Below, piece by piece: positions 38,125 through 50,330 of a DNA stretch of 64,000 bases. Each line of letters starts with the position of its first letter. The first letter of the stretch is position 1. The notes under the pieces were generated by a model. It ran no database searches. It saw only the letters and a program-made list of their open reading frames with translations, and was not told where the DNA came from. The DNA comes from Mycteria americana (taxonomy: Eukaryota; Chordata; Aves; Ciconiiformes; Ciconiidae): assembly GCF_035582795.1 (NCBI RefSeq), contig NC_134379.1, positions 620,001-684,000 of the forward strand, read 5' to 3'. Made by a program: the position numbers and the translations under genes.

Positions 38125-39155
38125 CATAGAATCATAGAATGGTTTGGAAGGGACCTTTAAAGGCCATCTAGTCCAACCCCCCGGCAATAAGCACGGACAT
38201 CTTCAACTAGATCAGGTTGCTGACCTAGTCCAACCTGACCTTGAATGTTTCCAGGGATGGGGCATCTACCACCTCTCTGGGCAACCTGGGCCAGTGTTTC
38301 ACCATGCTACACACATCAGTATAAAGATATTTCAAATGTGCTCCAGTGTACTCAGCACATCATGGAGCAGACCAAAGGAACTGGCTAACACCCTGTCCCT
38401 CAAACATTGGCGTGCCACCCCCAGGCTTATCTCCAGCGAGCCTGGTTTTATCCTGTTCCTCCTTCAAATCTAGTTTAAAGCTCTTTTGATGAGCACTGCT
38501 AGCTCCTGCGCACCCTTTGAGAAAGGTGCACCCCGTCTGTCGCCAGCAGGCCTGGCGTCGTGTAGACTGACCTGTCATCAAAACACCCAAAGTTCTGTTG
38601 GTGACGCCAGTCCTGGAGCTAGGTATTGATCATCAGCTGGGTTGTCTTGTGTCTTCCCTCATCCTTCCCTGCAACTGGAAGGATAGAGGAGAACACTGCT
38701 GGTGCTCCTGATCCCTTAGCCAGTTGCCCCAAGGCTCTGAAGTCTCTCCTGATTGCCCTTGGACTTCTTATTGCAACTTCATCGCTGCCTATGTGAAAAA
38801 ACAATACTGGATAACAACGTGAGGGCCGCGAACTGCTGCACCAGGCCCTGCTGGCTGCGGCCCTGGCTGCCGCCACTCCCTAGGGCTTTCTTTCACAGGT
38901 GTGGGGGGCTCAGCCGCTGTTGCTCCTGGCCTGGCCCAGGTCTCCTCAGCCGCTGTCGGGTCTCCCCGCGGTTCCCCCGGTTCAGGACACCCCCTACACC
39001 GCACTGGAGCGCTCTGCTGCGGACTGTGCCGGCACCGGCGCTGCTCGCCTCAGCAACGGAGGGCTAGCGTTGCTTACACCGCCTTCAAACCTCTGCCGTC
39101 GCTCCTGGCCCCGCCCAGGTCTCCTCAGCTGCCGGCGTCACCTGCCAACTAATTT
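38125..39155 (-). mobile_element. CR1 LINE, internally deleted, minus strand, both ends apparently kept
   Basis: The 3' end is unmistakable. On the minus strand it reads GGTTGGACTAGATGGCC, then the CCTTTAAAGGTCCCTTCC box, and closes with two octamer copies (ATTCTATG type, 38125..38140). The segment 38160..38297 matches the CR1 3' terminal coding and UTR region (GCCCAGAGAGGTGGTAGATGCC on minus). At about 38297 the element jumps: beyond it the minus strand contains ACTGATGTGTGTAGCATGG and, around 38470, GAGCTTTAAACTAGATTTGAAGG, both of which I associate with the CR1 5' UTR/ORF1 region. From about 38815 to 39155 a GC-rich, CpG-rich segment carries a repeated block, as expected of the CR1 5' promoter region. 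ORF2 is therefore missing and the copy cannot be autonomous. The 3' end is certain; the outer 5' boundary is approximate. Confidence 0.85.
38815..39155 (-). promoter_or_regulatory. GC-rich 5' region of the CR1 copy with repeated block
   Basis: Two closely similar blocks of about 37 bp, starting GCTCCTGGCC (38922..38958 and 39101..39137), lie 179 bp apart in direct orientation; both contain CCCAGGTCTCCTCAGC. The segment is rich in CpG. Its position at the 5' end of a minus-strand CR1 suggests a CR1 internal promoter with partly duplicated monomers. That reading is inferred; the repeat itself is seen directly. Confidence 0.55.
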
Positions 39156-39279
39156 CAGATGTAGCAGATGAAAGTAAGTACAAAGAGGGCAATTTGCTTT
39201 TCTTCAATGGGAATTGCTTGCACTCTAGTTTATGTAGATCGTCCTCTGTCTGCCTGGGTTTTGTCTGAAATAGCACACC

Positions 39280-39570
39280 CTCGCCGCCAGCAGAACAGCA
39301 CTGACGCAGTTGCTAACAGAGGAACCCACGGCCCCGTGTCGGGGAGCGCCTGGCGCAAGGCTGTTGGGAAGCAGCGGCCCCTCAGCCCCGCCATTGGAGC
39401 TGGTGGCTTGAGCCGACCTGGCTCTGTGGGGCCGAGACAAGGGGTGTGGGGTGTGTGGCGCGGGAGGGGGTCTGCTGGGCCCAGGGACGGGGGGTGTTCT
39501 CCGTCCGCCTTGACAATGTCAAAAGCGAGGTGCAGGATTAGCAATAAGGCTCAGGAGAGCTGTCGTGACG
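39280..39570. promoter_or_regulatory. GC/CpG-rich segment next to the CR1 copy
   Basis: A second CpG-rich patch (TCGCCGCC, CCCGTGTCGGGG, CGACC) is separated from the CR1 5' region by about 120 bp of AT-rich sequence. Whether it belongs to the CR1 insertion or to the host is not clear from sequence alone. Confidence 0.4.
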
Positions 39571-39663
39571 GGGAATAACATGGTGTGCTTGGACTGAAAA
39601 CATGAATGACCGGACTAAAAGGAGCCCTGCCTGGAGAACACATGGGACGCTCATCTGTGCTGC

Positions 39664-39945
39664 TCAAACTGGCTTTGTCTGGCCAAAATGGGTTTGTGGC
39701 TTAGTGACAATGTTCTTGATCTCTCTGGCATCATCTGTGCAAGGAAGTTCCCAGAAGTCAATGTGCTTCTGCCAGATCCATGGCTGATCTAGATTAACTG
39801 GGAATTTGGCCTTGAATGTTGCATTTGGCCGAGTCCAGCGGAGCATATTGCTTGCCTCAGGACTGTAAGATCTCTTGACAGCCTTTGAATTTGCATGTCC
39901 TGGGATCACCTCGGCCAGCCTGAGCTGTCTGGAGGGTGCTGATGC
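39664..39945 (-). other. Short tryptophan-rich open frame, unrecognised
   Basis: The minus strand is open for about 93 codons and ends at a TGA at 39664. The peptide contains NMLRWTRPNATF and QPWIWQKHIDFWELPC, with four Trp and a balanced composition unlike most chance frames here. The first codon after the upstream stop is not ATG. I cannot assign a family. It could be a fragment of an old retrocopy or transposable element. Confidence 0.2.
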
Positions 39946-42636
39946 CTACAGCTCTACGGAACTTTTTAATAGATTCTACCTCTCCTGCCTCCATCAGTCA
40001 GAGATCCTCTGGGCTCGCACTCAGCCCAAAGCATTGCAGTATTTGTTTACTTCCTTTGCTGGGGTTTGGTGGGTTTTTTGTTGCTTGTGAAAGCCCAACT
40101 TGTGTCTGTTAAGCTGATGATGCTGAGCTGTTTCACCGCTTCAGGTGCCAAGACCTTCTCACTCCTGTCACTGTGACTGGCCAAAATACAAATATGAGGG
40201 TGACTTTGTGCTGATATTAAAACAGCAGAACTACTGATACTTCCTTCTTCAAGGTGGTTACAAATTCATCTTCCTGAAGTCTGGTAGTTGTTTTGGCAGT
40301 TATACTATTACTCCCAACAGAGATAGAAGCCTGTGAGTATTAATAGACCTTAATTTTATCATTTGAGGCTTTTCCATGTAAAACTGCATCCCTGTTTTTG
40401 CCAACCTTTTGACAACCCTGCTCAAATGTGAGCTAACAGTACAGCATCTACTGATTATGCTGGTGCCAAACAAGCTGGTGTCTGTAACACAGAGCTGCGT
40501 TGCGTGGTGCAGACATGCACGCTGTCTTGGGGAGAACTGGCATTTACAAGACCAAATGCTAAGCACTTGTGAGGACCTTACTGTATGACAGCACATTCAT
40601 AAAAGGACAAAGCCAGATGTTTTCAGTGGTGTTCTCCTATCACTGCTGCCAATTTCTGACTTGGTGACTTCTGACTTCAGGCCAGAAGGGGTGAGTGGTT
40701 TGAGCAGTTTGTTGGTATAAACTTATAAACTGAATGGGAACAGCAAATATTTACTCTGAAAAACAGTCACTCAAAACACCAAGTCTGGAGAAGTGTAAGT
40801 GCCATCTTAAAGAAGATGTATAAAGTGCATCAAAGGAATCGTGCAGCAGTGGTGCCCGTTGCTCTCTACTGACCACAAAGGGTGCATAGCTGCTGAGGCT
40901 GAAAGGTGGGTGCCTGTGCTGTAGATGTCTTGGTCCGGTCAGACAAACCCAGCCCAGGTCTGCTAGCAGAAAATCAGGACTGCGTTCATCCAGAGCAGAG
41001 GAACGAGGTGGGCTGATCCTGTACGATCCCTGGACATACCCATGGAGAACCTTAACAGAAGCGTGAGGAGCTTTTGAATGAAGGCAAAACTCAGCTCACA
41101 GGACACAGACTGTTTTGCAGTAACTTGGCTATTGCGTGGTGCATAGCCACAAGCAGAAAAAATAGTCTAACATGTTACTGCTTCTGGGTATTTTTCTAAA
41201 GCTCAAGGAAAAGAGTGTCTTTGAACCTTGCCTGTTATGAATACGCTAATCCTTGCAAAATGAAAATTACCATCTGTCCCTCTGATCAGTGACTGGCATT
41301 TGGGTCTAACTGCTCTGGTGGGTTTGGATGGGATATTGGACAAAGTACATGAACACATGTCACTTCCAGGAATATTTCATTTATGTTCCTCCATAACATT
41401 ATTACGTATGACATCTGGCATATATAATAATTTAAGTTAACACAGCCTTTTTAATTCTCATTTCTGTTTCACATACAGCCAACATGTAGGTCCTCCACTT
41501 CCTTCTGCTTGACCCTCCTGGAAGAGGTAGTGACTATAATAACTGTGATACTGCGTTTGTCTTGCTAATCTCATTATCATGAAAATCTTCCAAAATCTAT
41601 GCTACTTCAGTGCAGCACTTCCCCCTCTATTTGCCCTTTTGTGTATCCAAAACCAAGTCACTTCATGACTCCCTTGTCTGTTTTATTGCACAAATAGCAA
41701 TATAAAAATATCATTGAGGCATCTCTTCAGACTTACAACTTGCACTTAGAAATCTTTTTTTAATGTTTCCTTGCATGGCCTGTTTGTCAGTCGTAATGGG
41801 TTTTTTAAACAACCTTTTTATTACCCTGAAATGGCTGAAGGAGATGATCCTCAGCAGTTGATAAACCAAAAGAAATCTGTTTGAAGTCGACAGAATGATG
41901 CTAGCTTTTACCAGCTCAAGAAATGGACCTTGACAGCGCTAGAACAGCAGGCTGACTGACTCCTGAGCCATATAACTTTATTACAAAACTCAGGTGAATT
42001 CAGTGGGGGTGAGAGCAGAGAATGAGATGCTTTTTTATCTTGAAAGCAACAAAAGTTCTCCAAACTTATTGGCATGCTTTTTCTTTAAAATCTGGTTTCC
42101 TCGAGCACCATTTGCTGATAATTTAAATACCCATTATTTTTAGTCTTGTCCCAAACCGAAAGGTTGCTTTGCTGTCCCTTTTGGGGTTTGGATTCAATAG
42201 CCTGGATGACAGGAGGCGTTTCTGGGAAAAGGAGTCTTTGAGGGCTCTGTGGCACAGACTTACTCATCTTCCCAACAGAAATGGAGCAGAAGTTTTATCT
42301 TTTAACATGCCTGATCTTTGCGATAACAAATGTAGTTTTGTCTTTAATAGCACCTGTAGTGGTGGGTATGAATGTGTGTGGATAACGGCCCTCTCTGCGC
42401 TATGAGGGGGGCTACTGCTTTCTAAGGAGATGTTCTCAGCAGCAGCGTTGCTGCTTCCTCCCCCGTTCCCTTTCACTTCCTTTTGCTACAAAGCCCATAA
42501 AGTAAAAGTACAATAAAAGGATGGATACCCAAAACAAATGGTCCCATTTCAAAGGTTAAGAAAGTTGCTATGTAATTTGCTTCCCTCGTAGGTGATACTG
42601 TACTGTGGTTTGTGAGATTCACTCCTAGAGACAGAT

Positions 42637-42682
42637 TAAAAAAACAAACAAACAAAAAAACCCAAAAACCAAACACAAAAAC
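42637..42682. repeat. A-rich low-complexity tract
   Basis: An A/C-only stretch with AAAC repeats (AAACAAACAAAC) and short A runs. The minus-strand reading is T/G-rich and gives a spurious Phe-rich frame. Confidence 0.85.
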
Positions 42683-45600
42683 TTTTTGGCCTGCAGAGAC
42701 TTTTGATTAAGACCTAATGCTGTCTGCTCCTTCAGGCATCCCCTGCGTGTCACAGAGACGACAGCTCTCCTCGCAGTGACAGCAAAGTGCTGCCAAAGCA
42801 ATGACACGTCGCGCAGGATGGGATTCCCCTCCACCGCTCTCCTCTCTTACTGCCCGACTGGGGCTGGGAGTAAAATGCTTGCTGAGCACTTCTGCCTCAA
42901 AGGTTGCTTGTCTCTGACAATTACGGTGACCTTCCTGCTTGTCACCAGCAATTTGGCGTGAGTTTCCCCAAGGAGAGCTGCAGGCAGAGCTGCAGCAGGG
43001 GAGGGTGGGCGTGGGCAGCGCAGGGTGCACCCCAACAGCTGCCGCAGTGGCCCCGTGCCCTGGCCCCCTGCTTTGGGAGCAGCAATCAGGCCTCCGCTCC
43101 ATGCGGGGACCGGAGCCCCTGGGGGCTGGCGTCCTTGAAGGCAGCGTGGGGGGGCGGCCCCTCTCTGCTACCCCTTGTTGTCTGTCCTGCGTGGTGCTCT
43201 TTGTGGGTGCTTGCCCGGTGGGAACCCAGCTCCTGGGGGCACTGCTGGGAAGAGGGCAGAAATGGGCAAGAAGGGAGCAGTGATGGACCCCGTAGTCCCG
43301 GGGACTGCGTGGGGAGCACCCAGCGTCCACAAAGCAGTCAGGGCTGTCTGTAAAACCTTATTTTCTAGGTGAAAAGACTGCCCTTATTTCACTGGTTGCA
43401 AAGTTAAGGGGCTGGCTTTCTAAACCCCTGCCAGCTTGGTGAATCCCAGCTGTGCTGTGCCGGGCTGTCTGGCTCATTTTTCCTGCTTTGCGGAATCCCA
43501 GTGCCTCTGGTTGCTCCTGGTCTCATCCTGCAGCATCTTGCTGCTGGGCAGGTGTTCACAAGCTGGGGGGGGGCGGTTTGGAGCCTGTGACCGCAGTGAT
43601 CCCAGCCCGTGTGGCATCCTTTAAAAGCGTAGCATCCTGAGGAAGGTTTTGTCCCTCTTGCCTATAGACTTGCAGGGCGAGACTCCAGCCCAGATTCTGC
43701 AGTCTTTCAACTTCTGTATCAAACCGTTCCTTTGCAGAAATTGGTGTTAGGATTTATTGTGAAAACTGCACTAGGATGTAAGGTGAAAGCCAAGTAAAGT
43801 TTAAAATCGCCAGATGCAGAATCTGGAGAACAAAAAGCCTATAGAAGCTGAAGGGGAGCTAACAATGGGCTTTTAGTTTAAAATCAAATTCAGAGGAAAC
43901 CAAAGAGACCATTTTCGGTCCCAGGAAGGTCAGGCTGTGTCGTTGCTGCTTTGATGTTGCCTCTTAATGGCTGTTAGGTTAGTTTAGTTCCATTAATGTC
44001 TCGGTGCAGCTCTCAAGCTGGCGACTTTTTTCTCAGGAGGATTCTTCAAATGTTGTTCCAAATGCCCCATTTACCCTTTAATGATCGTTGGCTGCACCCT
44101 TTCACGTACCTTTGTGAATATGGAGTATACAGCACCTTCGTGTACCCCTTGGACTAATGGAGACATCCTTTTGTAAGCTTCCTGGCTTCTTCCCAAAGTC
44201 TGTTTGCAGACCACAGGATGCTAAAAGTGCATGTGCCTGACTCATAGGGAATCCAGCCTGCTCATCTCCTGCGTTCGGAGTCTTCCCATGGTTACAGCAA
44301 GCTTGTTTTATTGATTTCTGGAGACATGCTCATGACTTTTAAAAAATATTTATGGCTTTTGTTAAAAGTTATTTAACTCAGGTGTTGACAGGATGGCTCC
44401 TGGCAGTATTACCCCAAGTGGAAGCACTGTACAGAGAGGGAATAATGGGCACCTTGGTAATGAAAAGTACCCTGCAAAGGCTTACTTGTGTGTAACGCTC
44501 ACGCTGTGAACAGTCCCTGCACTTCCATGTTGGTATTTAGTGGGAAAGTGAAGGAGATACAAATCTCCTGATTTTTATCAGGAGAGAAACCCTGCCTCTC
44601 CCCTGCCAGCGCTACCAGGTACAGCACGAGCTGGCAGCACAGCCCTTCCTGCAGTCAGTGCCTGCGCAGGTTTTGGTCCCAATTCTTACCAAAAGGAAAT
44701 ACCACATTGTCCTAAAACTTCTAGCTGATGCGGAGAATAATTTGTACCCCTTTTCACATTGACATAAAAATGAAGAGGTATAAAAATAAAGATTTCACAA
44801 AGGAAAACTATAGTTTCTTTAAAGCGGCTTTCTCAACTAGGTGGTTAATTATGGTTTCAAGATAAAAAGAAACATGATTATTTTTGAAGCTGAAGAGGAC
44901 AAGCATGGCCTTTTTGTACAGCCTTGTTTTCTTTATTTTAGTCAATAAACAGACACTCGTAAGATACAAAGCACTACTTTATGTGGAAAACAGCAGGGAA
45001 GAAATCTGAATGGAGTGCAGATATAGGGGATTAATAAGTTAGTAGCACAAAGGAGAAATGCGAAGCATGTACCAATGCTGGAAAGAGACTGAACGGTCCC
45101 TTATCTTTAAGCTTGTCAGATAGCAGTGCAGTTATTTCTAGACCGACTTCTTAGAAAGGAAACATTGTTCGGTGACAAAAAAATTCAAAAGGCTGTTTTT
45201 AATTTGGGAGAAAATAAGGCAACATGAGAAAGCTCTGTTTGGCCTAGTTAACTAAATCGATATGTTTTCTTTCCTGAGGGCGGGGCTGTACTTTGTTTGC
45301 ATTGCTGTTAAAAACAGGCTGAAACTGGAAGTTGTGTTTCGGGTTCAGTCCCCAGGTCAGCGTGGTCGTGGTGATTTTCAGTGCGCGTGAGCTCCTACGC
45401 CAGCACAGAGCCGTTCCTCCCTCTCTTCCCCTGGCAGACCCCTGCCGCAGACCCCCACGGCTCCCGGCTCCCTTCCCTGCCAGCACCCCAGATGTGCCGC
45501 GTCCCAGGGCGTCTCTCCTTGCCCCTTGGCAGGACACTTCACAGCTATGGAGGCAGATCGAGAAAACAAAAGGGAGCAATAAAAGTGCTTGAGCTATGAC

Positions 45601-48600
45601 CACCACAAGAGACCGTGGAATCGCCCCCGCGCTGACGTTACCGGGGTTTGGTTTTCTGCTGAAACGCTAACAGCCTGGGTGGTTGTGCTTTGTTCGGGGG
45701 AGCTTGCTGTAGCCATGGGTTCACCTTCAGCCCTGGGGCTCACAGTCGTCAGGACCAGGACCAAGCTTGGTGTTAGATCCTTCCAAAAAGGGCCATGCAG
45801 CCTTAACAAAGCACAGTATCAGCAAGAGTTATTCTTAGTAACACCACGCCAAAAAGTTCCCACTCCTGCCTTTAATCAGTCATCACAGGGAGGGAGTATC
45901 TCCCTTCCTCTTCCCCATCAGCATTAACCGACTTACTTTAGAAATGCCTCACCTGCCCTCTGGTACAGCAGCTGTTTTTCAGAGGTGAGAACAAGACCAG
46001 TGGCCTTCACAGCTGGGGCAGATCCTCTTCTCCTAAACAAGGTGCTAACTCTGCCCTGCTGCCAAGGGGCTGGGCTGGCCCTCAGTGCCGTGAGGGTGGC
46101 CGTGCTGATGGGGAGGAAGGCGATGATGGTGGGACCAAGCGTGGCTCAGAGCCCCGGGCTCCTGTGCCCGGGGGAGCAGGGGCCCCGCTCGTGGCCGAGT
46201 GGCTCGTTTCACTGCTGTTGGTGGACTGTGCTGTGGCGTGGGAATGCTGCCGCGGCAGCTGCTGGTTTCTGCCCCTCTGCGGGCAGGGGCTTGTATCGGT
46301 GTTTTGGCTGTGCCCTGAGGCTCTGCTTGCCTGCACTAAGACAGAGAGTGGGCGCTTTGATGAAGGAACCTCCTGACGAAGTGGGAAACACTGAAGAACC
46401 ATAGGACTGCTGGCTCTTGCGGGTTTGTCGGGTCTCTGCTTGGCTCTGTAAGTAAAACGTTCTCATTTCTTTGGTGCTCACCTCCGGGAAAGCTGTCAGC
46501 CAGAGCAAAGGCTCAGATTCACTAGGGCAGCGTAACAACCCTTTCAATGACTTTGTCAAAAAATAATTAGTGCTTAGAAATCCAGCTGTCTTGGGGGACA
46601 GCTGTTATGCACGTGCCATGTCGGACGATTTCTTGGCTGTTGACTGTCGCCCCTGGGTGGGTAGGACACTGGTCCTTGCTAACGGTGTTGACGAGCTCGG
46701 AGTCGCTGGCTTTGGGGAAGCAGAGGGCTCCCTCAGAGCTGGGTCCCCGGCGGCCCCTCCTGCGTGCCCCTTCCCCGGGAGCTGCTCTGGCGTTATCGGC
46801 TCCTCCCGTCTTTATGTAAGAACACACACAATGGCTCTGCTTAAACATGCCACAGATGTCGCTTCCACAGAAAAATCCGTGCTTTTCATGTGTGTTTTGG
46901 TGTTAGTCCTGTTAATGGTGTTGTGTTGAAAGAACATGAAATGTATTTGTTTGGTTAATATTGTATGTTCTCCTTTAAAATTATGAACCAAACAAGAACA
47001 AGGCACCATGCAGCTGGGGCATTATTTAAATCTGTTTGGAAACCTCATGCTAATATTTAAATTGCTTTTCATTTTAATTGAAATATTTACTTCTGGGAAG
47101 GTGGAAGATAGAGGCGTTGCAAACCTTCATGGCATTGACACAGCCACGGTGGGTGATAAATACCAACTTGCAAAAAAATAAATATGTAGAAGCATTTTCT
47201 CTAGAGGCTCAGCAATGAGAAAATAGTGAGTTAAAATGTTTTAGTTATGTGTTGGAAAAATTAGCAAGAGCCTGCATTAATTGAAATTCAGTTCTTTATG
47301 TATATTAGTTCCTTATCCTTCTGGGATTCTTAGCAGTAAGAAAGAGACAGAGCAACAGATTAAGCTAAATGTTGGCAACGACAGAGATAAATTGAGGGTT
47401 TAAACTGGCGTTGAGACAAATTACTACTAAAAACCTGCTTGCTCTTTTTTTCTTGACTTCTTATAAGACCAAATACTCAGTAATACAACAGACTTGCTGT
47501 TTGTAAACCCGGCTACGGCAGGTACAAAAGGGAATTTAAGCTTTGTGGATGTGATCGCGTTAATGTTTTCTTCCATGACTTGAAAGTGGATGCTGTGGCA
47601 CCTTTCCACTGTCTCTTCCCAACGCCTTTCCTCAAATTTCCTGTTTGTCATGTTATCTTCCACGAACCGGGACCTGATAGCGTGGAGGGAGCGGGCAGGC
47701 AGGGACCGCTGCTGGTGCTGACCCGCCGCCCCTCTGCCTGTCCCGACCAGCCCCTCCAGCCTCGGTGGCTGCTGCCGGTGCAGAGACTGTCCTCCGCGTT
47801 GCGTGCAGCGCAACGGGGCTGTGATTGAGAGCCGGGCTCCGGTGCTGCTGTGGTGTCCGGATTTAACAGCTGGGTTGAAATTGGGAGAAACTTTTTTGTC
47901 CGCTTTGGCTCAAAAAGAAGCCAGTCTTAAGGTCTTTGTGGTGTGTTTGAAACAAAATGTGTATTTTATGTGTAGCTCATGTAGAATAAGTCAATTCGGT
48001 ATTTTGTGGTATTGTTCTATTAATTTCCATCCCCTCCTACCTTGCAGGTACTTGTTTAATTTAAAAGTCTGCAATCAGCCTTGTAATATTAGTAAATTTT
48101 AAATCAGCATAAATAATACAGAAATTAAAACTTAAGAAAGCAGGAATGATTTGAACATGGGCGTTATCAGAAGCTTTAGCTGCTTCCTGAGCTTTCTGCA
48201 TCTTGCTGACACATTGAAAATTATTTATAGAGCACGTGTGTGCTATTGTTTCTAATTTAAATATGTGCACTGACTGTTTTAAGACCTGGAGGCAGCCCCA
48301 CTGAAAGCAGGAAGGCTGTTCTGCGCTGTTAGTAATACTGATCAAAGCAGACATGTAGACCGAATCGTGCTGTTGTGGCAAAGGACAGTTCTCCGGGGTC
48401 AGGACTGAAATGTTTCATGTTGCACACTAAGAAGCAAGTGGAATTTTTTCTCTTGCTCCATGTGATTAATTTTTTTTTTTTTGGCAAGCTAGGTGAGAAG
48501 TGTTTCATTGAATTAGGATAATCAAAAGCTTATAGCCCTGAGACCTCAGCACCAATTAAGTTGTAGCTGTGGAATCCAGAAATTGAAGTCCAAGGTGCAG

Positions 48601-49149
48601 TGGATTCAACAGCTACAGCTGGAGGGTAACTAATCTCTGGATATTGCCACTATTTCTGTATGTGTTTTTGATATCAGCTTGGCATCATCGCAGTTCTCGG
48701 TGGATCAGTATTTGCGCGTAGCGAGCTGCTTGTGAATCTCTCATTAAATATGTGACGCTAGAGGTAGTGTTGCAAGCAAACGGTGAGGTCTGGGTCTGCC
48801 TCGGTCTCTGTGCTGGGCTGCCTGGGTGCTGCGGAGGGGAAGAAGCCTCGGGGCGAGCCCCCCAAGGGGGAGTGCGGCAGGAGCCAGGTCCCCTGGGGAG
48901 GCAATGCCGTGCCCTGGATGCCAGCCCTGCTTTTCAGCACGCTTGACTGTGGGGCTGAATAATCGACTAAAACACCACCCGGTAGAACCTGGGTTCAGAT
49001 GGCCTGTTTTGGGAAAGGCCAGACCAAGTCACGTCTTTGCACAGTGAAAAACTGCCCGGGATTAACTAGTCACAGGTCTAACCACTTGGGCCTGTGGTTG
49101 CACTGGGCCCTCTTTGCCAGCATCCAGAACTTGCCTATAGACTAATTTC

Positions 49150-50330
49150 AAATTAAACAACAAGCGCCTGCATTTGTAAGTAAACAGTTGTTAAATTTGC
49201 TCAAATACTCAATTTCTTCCATCCCAAGGATTTCTAATCAATATTGCATTCTAGCAGAAAAATAATGTAATAAGCTGTTATTAGAATAATGTTGTGTTCA
49301 TTTGTTGATGCTCACAACTGACAGCAAATCTTTATTTTAATTAATTCTTAGATTAGTTAAATAAAAGCTATTCTCATTTTTCATTCTGCTCTTTTTTTTA
49401 AGCTTTATTGTGCTCCTAGTACAGATAAAATTGGCAGGATTGACCAGAATTTTACATTCTGATACTATGTAACTTTTATTTCTCAAGACCATTGATGCAG
49501 GCCTATTTTTATTTTTGGAAGTTAGTTGAGTACAAATAGCAATATCGGTTTTCATAAAATGCTGTGGAAACAACTTGTTTTGGACGTTCCAGTGTGCATG
49601 GTTCCGATTAAGGTTATTTTGCATATATGCTAACGCTTTAGCAATTTCCAACTTGGCTATATTTACACTTAGCATATGTCTCGCAGGGTGTGAGAAAATG
49701 AAGCATTTTAGCTTTTCTAACATGAAAGAAGTGCGCTGATGTCGGGTTATGGTTATCCTATAAACCAAGAATCTCTCTCGCGCGACTCCAGAGAATGTCA
49801 GCGCATGGTTCGCATCGTCTGTTCCAGTTATGACTGGCCGTATATTTACAGCAATAGCAAATAAAAAATCATTAACAGACCTTGTTCAAATAGTGCAGAA
49901 AGTTCATTGAAAGTAATTTTGTTGTGCCTACTGTACATGGAGAGTAGATAGAGCTTGTATAAGCATTTGTAATAAACCTCTATGTTTAAAAAAGCTCAGA
50001 ACTTAATTTTAATGCTGCTGTAGATACGAGCAGAAGATTTTGTTTCCTGTCCCAGAAGAAATTTGAGATTTCAATTTATTTACCCTCTTTACTCTCTCAT
50101 ATTGCTGCCACTTTAAATGAGAGCTGAAAGGACAGTTTGTGTGTGCATGAATGTAATTAGTCGGAGGAAGAAAACAGGCCCAGAAAGGATGTTGCTTCAC
50201 CTTCAATCGCTTAAAAAACAACCAACCATAAACTGAAATTGTAAAGCTAATGTACTTTGAACTAAACCAAATCTTTTTCAATGAATGCTGCTTTGGCAGT
50301 TGCAATTTTTTTTTTCCAAGTCTATTTTCT
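49150..50330. promoter_or_regulatory. Long AT-rich, non-repetitive block, candidate conserved non-coding region
   Basis: About 1.2 kb of AT-rich sequence without simple repeats. It contains CpG-bearing patches unusual for such a context (CTCTCGCGCGACTCC near 49780, TTCGCATCGTCTG near 49810). The minus strand has a 143-codon open frame at 49337..49768 and a 98-codon frame at 50009..50305, long for AT-rich DNA. Neither translation is recognised. Best guess is a conserved non-coding region. Confidence 0.3.

Noticed and set aside
42485..42676. Phe-rich hydrophobic minus-strand peptide that looks like a membrane segment
   Set aside because: Its hydrophobic run is encoded by the A-rich low-complexity tract read backwards.
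42707..43353. 207-codon minus frame and 149-codon plus frame
   Set aside because: They occupy the same GC-rich bases in opposite directions with low-complexity composition; a composition artefact.
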